A DNA stretch of 64,000 bases, from positions 1 to 64,000 of the forward strand of contig JAJDAO010000068.1 in assembly GCA_029261835.1 (NCBI GenBank). Reading direction: 5' to 3'. The translations under genes were made by a program, and so were the position numbers. Each line of letters starts with the position of its first letter. Positions within the stretch are counted from its first letter, which is position 1. Shown in pieces: positions 57,531 to 64,000 of the stretch. The DNA is from Deltaproteobacteria bacterium (GTDB lineage: Bacteria; Myxococcota_A; UBA9160; UBA4427). The notes below the pieces were generated by a model. It did not search any database. It was not told the DNA's origin and saw nothing but the letters and a program-made list of their open reading frames with translations.

Positions 57531-58495
57531 GAGAAGGCCTCCAGTCGGCGCGCGATATCCTCGAGCACGCTGCGATCGCTTGCGGGGCGCTCGGGGGAGG
57601 CCGCATGAGTGCGCGGGCTCCGGATGCGCCCCCGCAGATGCAGAAAGATCGCCGCATCGTGCTTGTAGGCTGGAACCGGATCGCGAAAAGCAAAGCAGCC
57701 GAGGTACTGGAGCAGGTCGTTCAGCTCGTAGAAGCGGCTGTCCCCCTCCAGCCACATTCGGTCGCGCAGCGCGAAGTGTTCGGGCGCGAAGGCCGAAAGG
57801 CCCAGCAGGTAGTCGCTTCCGTACATGATCATGTCAATCGCGAGATCATTGCCCGTCAAGACCAGGAAGTCGCTGCGACGCTCGTCACGCAGCGCCAGCC
57901 GCACCCACTCGAGCTGCCGCGAAAGGGAAGAGTGCTTTGCTCCGATGCACTGCGGAACATCCATCAGAGCCGCATACGCGTCGAGGTCGTAGATGCGTCC
58001 GTAGGGCACGAACATCGGGCCGAGCTCGAAGCCGATGAAGTGGTCGCTGGTGCGCGCGAGCTCGGCGTGTGCGCCGGCCCAGTCGGCGCCGTCGAGCGAA
58101 GTGAGCCCGTTCGAAGGGAATACGACCGGGGTTCCGCCGCGAGTCTCGATCGCTTCCATCGCGGCGCGATAGGCATCGGGCGCAAAGCGGTCTCCTGCTT
58201 CGTCCGAGACGTGCGCACCGGCTGCGAAGTCTTCACCGCACACGGCCCGGGTCGTGTCGAGCACTCGTAGCCGCGTGGCCTGATCGAGCAGCTGCACATA
58301 CCCGGTGTCCATGTTGACCGCCGGTGTCAGCCCCGCTTGCAGTGTGCCCTTCAGAAGGCTCCGATAGGCCGCCCAATCGATCTCTCCGCCAGTCGCAAAG
58401 GGGAGCAGGACGGCGGACATGCCGCGGACCTCGCGCCGTGGCCGCAGCGGCACGGTGTGGAGAGAAGCGCTGCTCGTCTTCGGGTCGTGGCCCAT
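57527..58495 (-). CDS. DapA-like (dihydrodipicolinate synthase family) aldolase or dehydratase
   Basis: A 322-residue TIM-barrel protein of the class I aldolase DapA/NAL group. The Schiff-base Lys is in CIGAKHSSL (Lys187); GMSAVLLPFATGGEIDWAAYRSLLKGTLQAGLTPAVNMDTGY gives the barrel start, with the substrate-carboxylate loop altered from the usual G-T-T-G-E. Members cleave or dehydrate keto acids and sugar acids, besides making dihydrodipicolinate; the divergent loop argues against lysine biosynthesis here. It is coupled to the OYE-like gene and divergent from the D-2-hydroxyacid dehydrogenase unit. Confidence 0.82.
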   Translation of the reverse strand: MGHDPKTSSASLHTVPLRPRREVRGMSAVLLPFATGGEIDWAAYRSLLKGTLQAGLTPAVNMDTGYVQLLDQATRLRVLDTTRAVCGEDFAAGAHVSDEAGDRFAPDAYRAAMEAIETRGGTPVVFPSNGLTSLDGADWAGAHAELARTSDHFIGFELGPMFVPYGRIYDLDAYAALMDVPQCIGAKHSSLSRQLEWVRLALRDERRSDFLVLTGNDLAIDMIMYGSDYLLGLSAFAPEHFALRDRMWLEGDSRFYELNDLLQYLGCFAFRDPVPAYKHDAAIFLHLRGRIRSPRTHAASPERPASDRSVLEDIARRLEAFS

Positions 58496-58571
58496 GGGCC
58501 GACAGATTAGTCGAGGACCTCGGTTCTCGCGCCGGCCGACGCGTCGAGTTCGAGGGTGGCGGTCGGGCCGA

Positions 58572-58846
58572 AATGACCGAAACTCGCAATCGATGGAGAC
58601 AGCGAATCAAAGCGACTGGGCCGGGATAGAGACGCCTCAGCGCAATACGCCAATCGTCTCGCTCGCTTTGCGAACGCGCTGCACCGGGAGACGCGTCTGA
58701 CCTGCGAATGTCACATCGGGGCCGCCTGCGCCGACCCCAGCATCGCACAGAAAATCCTGGCCGAGGCGGGCGAAACGGATCGGCCAGCCGATCTTCTCGA
58801 GGCGGCCCTGCGCGATCTCGCTGTGTTGCGCGAGGCGGTCGGGTGA
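58572..58846 (+). pseudogene. small ORF with apparent one-base frameshift, unknown
   Basis: A frame ending at the TGA at 58844-58846 reads SAQYANRLARFANALHRETRLTC... and ...IAQKILAEAGETDRPADLLEAALRDLAVLREAVG, a helical, protein-like sequence with paired Cys residues (TCECHIGAAC). It overlaps the dehydrogenase start as TGATG, the usual sign of coupling. No ATG, GTG or TTG lies in this frame after the in-frame stop at 58574; an ATG at 58572 is one base out of register, so an extra base near 58578, a sequencing error or a CTG start would explain it. About 88 residues if restored. Confidence 0.45.
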
Positions 58847-59841
58847 TGCGCATCATCAACCTCGCGAACGGACGCCGCCTCGAAACCGTCTGGACGCACG
58901 ACTTCATCGACGCGCTGCGATCGCTGGGCGAGCTGCGGCTCGAAGAGAACGGCGTCGGTCTCTCCGACGTCGAGGCCGCCGAGCAAGTGCGCGGTCACGA
59001 GGTGGCGATCGTCGGCTGGGATGCGCGACCGCTGCCAGCGTCGCTCGCGGAGAGGCCCGGTGCGCTTCGCTATGTGTGCTGCTACTCGGGCACGATCCGA
59101 GACTGCGTTCCGAGAGGGATCGTCGAAGCGGGCATCGACGTTTCGAACTGGGGTGAACATCCCGCCAATGGTGTCGCGGAAGCCTCCATGACACTGCTGC
59201 TCGCCGTACTCAAAGGCCTGCCGAAGGTGATCGATGCCTCGCGCAGAGGGGAGTGGGGCATCGAGACGACGGTACGGGGAAGCCTGTCGGGTACGCGCGT
59301 CGGCGTCTACGGCTGCGGTGTCATCGGACGACGATTCATCGAACTCCTGCGACCATTCGGCTCGCAGATCCGTATCTTCGATCGCTACGCGCCCTCGATT
59401 CCCGATGGCTGCGAGCGAGTCGAGTCACTCGACGCGCTCTTGACTGGGATCGAGGTGCTCGTGATCCACGCAGGTCTCAGCGAAGAGACGAGGAGGTCCG
59501 TGCGAGCCGAACACTTGGCGCAGCTTCCGGATGCCGGAGTTGTGATCAACACCGCGCGGGGAGCGATTCTCGATCAAGATGCGCTATTCGCAGAGCTGTC
59601 CTCTGGCAGGCTGCGCGCCGGCCTCGACGTGCTGGAGCCCGACCACCTTCCGCCCGAGCACCCGATGCTCGGTCTCGACAACTGCCTGCTCAGCTTCCAC
59701 CAGCTGGATCAGCTGCAGTGGCCACAGCGGCCCGGGCTCACGCCGATGCAACAGATCTGTGTCGACAATATTGCTCGATTCGTCTCGGGGCGGCGGCCCC
59801 GGTGGCTCTTCGATGCGGACCGCTACGATCACAGTACCTGA
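58846..59841 (+). CDS. D-isomer specific 2-hydroxyacid dehydrogenase
   Basis: A 331-residue NAD-dependent dehydrogenase; start ATG at 58846. The cofactor motif is VGVYGCGVIGRRFIELL (about residue 143), with the acidic IRIFDRY after it; NTARGAILDQDALFAEL carries the catalytic Arg, GLDVLEPDHLPPEHPML supplies the acidic partner, and SFHQLDQLQWPQ holds the His. It reduces a 2-keto acid to the D-hydroxy acid or the reverse. The NWGEHPANGVAEASMTLLLAVLKGLPKV block fits the phosphoglycerate dehydrogenase-like subgroup; the substrate is unknown. Confidence 0.88.
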   Translation: MRIINLANGRRLETVWTHDFIDALRSLGELRLEENGVGLSDVEAAEQVRGHEVAIVGWDARPLPASLAERPGALRYVCCYSGTIRDCVPRGIVEAGIDVSNWGEHPANGVAEASMTLLLAVLKGLPKVIDASRRGEWGIETTVRGSLSGTRVGVYGCGVIGRRFIELLRPFGSQIRIFDRYAPSIPDGCERVESLDALLTGIEVLVIHAGLSEETRRSVRAEHLAQLPDAGVVINTARGAILDQDALFAELSSGRLRAGLDVLEPDHLPPEHPMLGLDNCLLSFHQLDQLQWPQRPGLTPMQQICVDNIARFVSGRRPRWLFDADRYDHST

Positions 59842-59967
59842 GGGAGGGGATGGGAAGCTTCGACGGACTGGCTGGGGCATTGTTGCACGGCTCGCTCTGA
59901 AGGCGCACCGGGCTTGGCGCCGGCCGACCCTCTGGTCGACCCAATGGCTATCGACGAAGTTCCAGTC

Positions 59968-61860
59968 CTAGTCGCCCCGTTTCGCCCATCCGAGACGGCG
60001 AGAGAGGACCGCCGCCGTCAGCAATAGACCCGCAAGCAGCACCGACAGGGGAGCCGACAGGACCGGCAGGAGCGTGAGCGTGGGGGCCTGACACTGCAGC
60101 GTGAGCCAGCCCGGCCCGGAGAGCCCATCGCTCGAGTCTGCCGCGATCGAGTCGAACGTACCGGTCGCACCTTGGTAGAGCTGGAGGCGATCGTTGTTGT
60201 AGCTCGCCACGTAGAGATCGCCGTCCGGGCCGAAGAGAACGTCGTTCGCTCGGTCGAGCCCTCCGCTGCCGGTGCTGACGAAGACATCGATGAAGTCGCC
60301 GGTTGTGCCGTTGTAACGGCGCACGCTGTCGTTGGTCTGCTCGCCGACATAGAGGTTGTCGTCCGGACCAAAGGTGAGACCGCGGGGAGAGGCGAGTCCT
60401 CCGAGCCCCGCGGAGACGAAGTCGCCGAGAGAAGCTCCGCTCGATCCGTCGTACTCGAGCACTCTGTGGTTGGCATTGCTGGCCACGAGCAGGTCGCCGT
60501 TCGGTCTAAACATCAGGCCGGCGGGGTCAACGAGGCCACCCAAACCCGCGGAGACGAAGGTCCCCAGCGAGCTCCCTGTGGTGCCGTTGTAGCGGTTGAC
60601 GGTGTCCTGACCCACGCTCGCGACGTAGAGATTTCCGTCGGGGCCAAACGCAAGGCCCGTTGGGAAGTTGAGCCCGCCGCTGCCCGCGCTCACGAAGACG
60701 TCGATGAAGCTCCCCGTCAGCCCGTTGTAGCGCAGCACCTGATGGCTGGCCTGGCTGCTCACGTAGAGGTTGTCGTCCGGACCGCAGGTCGCATCGGAGG
60801 GGCCGTTGAGACTGCCGCCCGCGCTCACGAAGGTCTGCACGGCGCCGTTGAAGAAGCTGTAGCTCGAGATATCGTCACCGGCATAGTTGCTGATCAGCAG
60901 CGGACCTTCGCAGAGCGGCTCCTGGGGCGCGTAAAGCACTGTCACCAGCAAGGGGGGGCTGGTCACCACCTGCGTCAGGGCATCGGTGACCGTCACCCGG
61001 TAGCGGGTACTCGTCTGTGGAGAGACCTCCTGCAGGGGACCGGTCCCCAGATTCGCCCAGCTCCCGGGGCTCGTCTCTTCCTGCCACTGATAGGTGAACG
61101 GCAGGAACCCGCCGGAGACCAGCGCGGTGAGATCGACCGACTGGCCCAGGCAAATCTCCTCATAGGAAGCGCTGACATCGATGCTCGGGGGTCCGGGAAT
61201 CGAAGCCGGACTGAAGTTGTCGAAGGCGATTCCCACATTCGTTGCCGTACCGGTGTAGGAGAGGGTCACGGAGGCGATGTCCGCGCTCGCGCGCGAGAAG
61301 GACCACGTGATGCCCTTGGCGTCACCGTAGCCGTTGGGATCGACGCATGCGGGATCCGACGGGAGCTCAGGGGCGTCGACCCAGATCGTCTGCAGCGCGA
61401 TGTCGCTCGAGTCGCGCGCGATGATCTTCCACTGCTCGCAGGCCAGGAAGGCGTAGTCGCGGCAATCGGTATCGAGGAGCACTCCCGAGGCTTGCGCAAC
61501 GGGCGTCGAATAGCGGATCAGGAGATCCGTCGAGACGCCCAGGCCCGTATCGTCGGTCAAGAAGCTGCTGCCGACTCCCTGGGACGGAGCCGCCGTGTCG
61601 TCGCCCCAGCAGGCAGCAAAGGCGTTCAGTGCTGGGCCCGCCTTCGCGATCAGCGGGCTGCCTATGACCGTGAGGGTCCCGGGGGTTACGAGGGCGAAGG
61701 TCACTCCGTCGCTCAGCAGGTACTCATTCGAGATGCTCTGCTGGTCGACCGTGGGCGCTCCGCCCGGCAGGGTCTCGAAGTCGATGGCCCAGGCCCACCC
61801 AGGAGCCAAGCCGGCGAGCAACAGGGCGGCGATCAGCGGTCGGATTCTCGTTGCGGTCAT
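59968..61860 (-). CDS. NHL-repeat secreted protein with sorting-like C terminus
   Basis: A 630-residue protein; the ATG at 61860 has GGAAGG at good spacing, and a second ATG lies 9 bases upstream. A signal peptide (IRPLIAALLLAGLAPGWAWA) leads to a beta-sandwich domain, then an Ig-like segment (SIDVSASYEEICLGQSVDLTALVSGG), then about six NHL-type beta-propeller units of about 44 residues (GLAFGPDGNLYVASVGQDTVNRYNGTTG and similar). Residues 597-630 read LLPVLSAPLS, a Leu-rich helix and RRLGWAKRGD, a plausible exosortase-type tail. It is probably a surface protein. It converges on the dehydrogenase gene. Confidence 0.8.
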   Translation of the reverse strand: MTATRIRPLIAALLLAGLAPGWAWAIDFETLPGGAPTVDQQSISNEYLLSDGVTFALVTPGTLTVIGSPLIAKAGPALNAFAACWGDDTAAPSQGVGSSFLTDDTGLGVSTDLLIRYSTPVAQASGVLLDTDCRDYAFLACEQWKIIARDSSDIALQTIWVDAPELPSDPACVDPNGYGDAKGITWSFSRASADIASVTLSYTGTATNVGIAFDNFSPASIPGPPSIDVSASYEEICLGQSVDLTALVSGGFLPFTYQWQEETSPGSWANLGTGPLQEVSPQTSTRYRVTVTDALTQVVTSPPLLVTVLYAPQEPLCEGPLLISNYAGDDISSYSFFNGAVQTFVSAGGSLNGPSDATCGPDDNLYVSSQASHQVLRYNGLTGSFIDVFVSAGSGGLNFPTGLAFGPDGNLYVASVGQDTVNRYNGTTGSSLGTFVSAGLGGLVDPAGLMFRPNGDLLVASNANHRVLEYDGSSGASLGDFVSAGLGGLASPRGLTFGPDDNLYVGEQTNDSVRRYNGTTGDFIDVFVSTGSGGLDRANDVLFGPDGDLYVASYNNDRLQLYQGATGTFDSIAADSSDGLSGPGWLTLQCQAPTLTLLPVLSAPLSVLLAGLLLTAAVLSRRLGWAKRGD

Positions 61861-63053
61861 GGGGGGCATCCTTCCGAGGTGGTCTCGTCGAAGGCCGAGA
61901 GCGTACCCGCCACGCTATCACAGAGACATTCGACCTGTAATGCGAGGACAGGCGAGTGCGTAGACATCATACACGCACCTGAGATTTCTTGCTCATGAAA
62001 GTCTGCGCGGCCCTCCGATCATGGCGATGAGCACGGCGACGGATTGGAGTCCGCGAGCTCTTCTTGCGATCACGCGAATCCTTCATTGATCCTGCAGGTT
62101 CCGATCTGCTCCGCGTATTCGATGACTCGCTTCTTTCGCCTGATTCTTCGCTGAGAACTTGTCGTCCCACACCGCGGTCGCCGACATGGTGCGATCCAAG
62201 AATCGAGTTTCATCGAGGACAGTCGATTCGAGATGATTGGGAGACTCTCCCTCCAGGTCCGAGCGCGGCGCTCGGAATCCGCCGACCTTCGACGACTTCG
62301 AGGATGGGGATAGCTCCGGATGGACACAGCCAAGTCGTGTACCTGCGGCACGTTCGCACCGACCGCAGCAAGAGCGATGGCAACGACCTCCGTCTGCTGG
62401 GCAGCGTCCTACCAAAACAGTGGGCCGAGTGGTCGAGATCGTCGGCGGGCCCGCGAAGCCAGCCCGCCAAGGCGGCCAAGAGCTGGGGCGGGGATCGACC
62501 CAGCGCTCCTGACCGCGGGACCGGGGACGCTACTGAGTGTTGAGAACTGCGCACGGCGCGGCGACTCCAGATCAGGGGCTTCACCTCCATGGTGCAGCGG
62601 GATCGGGCGCCATACACCAACGCCTCCTCACGCCGCCCCGGGGCGTTGCGGAGATGGCCGGCCAAGGCCGGCGCGGCAGCGCGTCGGATTGGATCGCCCT
62701 GAGAGCAGGCGCGAGCTTGCGCCAGCCATCCAGGGGAAAGGTGATCAAGTCGGCGGTAAGAAGCTGCACGGCCACGTGGTCCGCTCCGGCGGCAAGGTAG
62801 TCGCGAAGCCAGAACCAACCGCCGAGAGCCGAGCACTCTACCAGCGAAGGCTCGAAGAGGACTACAGATGGGTCGGCGTTCTCGGCGGCCTGAATTCATC
62901 GCAGCGAACCGTTCCGATTCGACTGGAAGATCGCTAGGCGCGCGGCGAATCCTACGCTGCCCTCTTCCGAGCGCAGATCAACGCCTGTGCTGTGCGTCGC
63001 ATATCGGGGTCGCCACCTCTCGCCCGTGCCGGGAGCACCTGCGACGCCGCTCT
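61861..63053. other. about 1.2 kb without a convincing gene
   Basis: Several frames stay open here on both strands, but all are Arg-, Ser- and Pro-rich with no recognisable domain, and none has a good ribosome-binding site with a matching start. The most protein-like pieces are a plus-strand frame from about 62307 (MGIAPDGHSQVVYLRHVRTD) and one near 62750-62937 (GGKKLHGHVVRSGGKVVAKP); either could be a decayed gene. I see no tRNA, repeat array or transposon end in this stretch. Confidence 0.4.
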
Positions 63054-63362
63054 TCAGCGACGGATGAGCCGGTCGAAGATTGCATCCGGCGACTGCCCGG
63101 CGCTCGACGAGAGATCCGAGCACTTGAGGGTGATCGCCAGCTTCTCGCAGATGGAAGCGTGGCCGTCCACGCCTCGCGCCGCCAGCGCACGCGGAAGGAT
63201 GTCCTCGACGATCTTCGTCATCTGCGCGATGTCGACCGAGCGCGACTCGAAGAGGGCCTCCTTGAGGACGAGTCGGATCGTGCCACGCGACTCGAGGTGA
63301 TCGAGATCCGTCAGCCGCTCCAACTCCGCTGCTGCAAACTCGAATGCCGGTGACTCCGCCAC
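63054..63362 (-). CDS. small helical protein, unknown function
   Basis: A 102-residue protein (MAESPAFEFAAAELERLTDLDHLESRG...). It is predicted to be mostly alpha-helical, with one Cys in EKLAITLKCSDL and another in SICEKL. It lies four bases downstream of the membrane-protein gene that runs off the window, so the two are probably one operon. I do not recognise a family. Confidence 0.55.
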   Translation of the reverse strand: MAESPAFEFAAAELERLTDLDHLESRGTIRLVLKEALFESRSVDIAQMTKIVEDILPRALAARGVDGHASICEKLAITLKCSDLSSSAGQSPDAIFDRLIRR

Positions 63363-63366
63363 GTTC

Positions 63367-64000
63367 TCAGCCTCCCGCGGCTGACGCCCGCGCCTCGATT
63401 CGCCGGCGGTACGCCCGTGGAGGAAGGAAGCTCAGATAGACAGCGGCGGCGGCGACGACGCCAAAGCAGGAGGTAAGGAGCTGGCTGGGCGGGGACATGT
63501 GTGCCTCCGGCCCGATCAACACGATGGCAGCGTAGAGCGAGAGCAAGGCGAGTGTTCCCGAGACCAGCGCGATTCCCCACATCAGGAAGCTCGCACTGAC
63601 GAGTGGATCGGCGAAGCCAATGGCGGCCCGCTTGCTGGAGATCCGCCAGTAGCGCAGCGACTCGAGTGCACCCCAGCCGAGGGCGAGGATCTTGAGGTTC
63701 ATGCTCAGGTGGTTTCGCAAGACGAACTCGCCGGGCGAAACGGGAAGCACGAACATCCCGAAGCCGTCCCCCAGGAGACCCAGACTGATGACGACCGTCA
63801 GGACGACCGCCCACTTGTCGTTGGGGCGGAACACGCGCCACGCGAAGCAAGCGGCCGCAGAGAATCCGATCCCCTGGATGGCGAGCCCCGTGGCATGGAA
63901 GAAGGACATCAGAGAGGTATCGCGGAAAAGCAGATAGCCCGCCCCAAAGACGCAGGCGCCCAGGGGTCCCATACCCAGCAGGGCCAGCGCCACCAGGAAC
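63367..64000 (-). CDS. multi-helix membrane protein, 5' end beyond the window
   Basis: At least 208 residues with about six hydrophobic helices (FFHATGLAIQGIGFSAAACFAW, VVLTVVISLGLLGDGFGMFVLP, SFLMWGIALVSGTLALLSLYAAIVLIG, LLTSCFGVVAAAAVYLSFLP) and a basic C terminus (RAYRRRIEARASAAGG). The frame is still open at the right edge, so the true start probably lies outside. I cannot assign a family. It precedes a small helical protein in the same operon. Confidence 0.6.
   Translation of the reverse strand, partial: FLVALALLGMGPLGACVFGAGYLLFRDTSLMSFFHATGLAIQGIGFSAAACFAWRVFRPNDKWAVVLTVVISLGLLGDGFGMFVLPVSPGEFVLRNHLSMNLKILALGWGALESLRYWRISSKRAAIGFADPLVSASFLMWGIALVSGTLALLSLYAAIVLIGPEAHMSPPSQLLTSCFGVVAAAAVYLSFLPPRAYRRRIEARASAAGG

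Noticed and set aside
60172..61998. A 608-residue plus-strand frame opposite the NHL-repeat gene
   Set aside because: It mirrors the repeats on the opposite strand and has no start signal or recognisable domain; the minus-strand protein has a signal peptide and propeller repeats.
1..64000. CRISPR arrays, phage genes or toxin-antitoxin pairs
   Set aside because: No regularly spaced repeats, no phage structural or integrase genes and no recognisable toxin-antitoxin pairs were seen on either strand.

Overview
This is a GC-rich, gene-dense chromosomal segment of a Gram-negative bacterium. It carries lipoprotein signals, a twin-arginine substrate, a PEP-CTERM/exosortase system, RND/MMPL exporters, many short-chain dehydrogenases and sulfatases, and at least one likely F420-dependent enzyme. 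I see no rRNA, complete tRNA, CRISPR array or prophage. The gene mix resembles uncultured lineages of the former Deltaproteobacteria (Myxococcota, Desulfobacterota or Binatota-like). That placement is inference and was not tested by phylogeny.

Layout. 0.1-3.5 kb: a lipoprotein, a Rieske-glutamate synthase fusion, a VOC protein and a LysE exporter. 3.5-7.5 kb: a glycine betaine unit (glycine/sarcosine methyltransferase, sarcosine/dimethylglycine methyltransferase, BCCT transporter) behind a MarR regulator, with AACGATG operator-like repeats between regulator and operon. 7.6-20.8 kb: lipid- and redox-type enzymes (enoyl-CoA hydratase; a translationally coupled GlpD-epimerase-SDR operon; AraC regulator; amidohydrolase; SDR; MMPL exporter; MalY-like enzyme with a DUF169 protein). 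21-26.4 kb: an exosortase with one canonical PEP-CTERM protein and two secreted proteins with divergent sorting-like tails; a fourth such protein lies at 60-62 kb. 26.5-28.8 kb: a MarR regulator divergent from two redox-type envelope genes across a perfect 32-bp palindrome. 28.9-37.7 kb: two sulfatase-family proteins, an LLM/F420-type oxidoreductase, a CocE hydrolase carrying an EF-hand pair, and a LysR regulator. 37.7-41.1 kb: a PilZ protein between two IS3 remnants, and an SGNH-like lipoprotein.

41.3-44.3 kb is the most notable locus: a TetR regulator, a SAM-dependent methyltransferase, and one protein that joins an HgcA-like corrinoid/membrane module to an HgcB-like 2[4Fe-4S] ferredoxin, followed by a small four-helix membrane protein. 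The first three genes are translationally coupled and sit behind a 16-bp palindromic operator. The fusion departs from mercury-methylating HgcAB at diagnostic positions, so it is best read as a related corrinoid methyl-transfer system of unknown substrate.

44.4-64 kb: a secreted helical-repeat protein, RNase R, a seven-gene MoxR/DUF58/DUF4350/DUF4129/SpoIIM/RDD membrane module, a carbohydrate- or hydroxyacid-type catabolic group (Gfo/Idh/MocA, OYE, DapA-like, D-2-hydroxyacid dehydrogenase), an NHL-repeat secreted protein, about 1.2 kb with no convincing gene, and a membrane protein running off the right edge.
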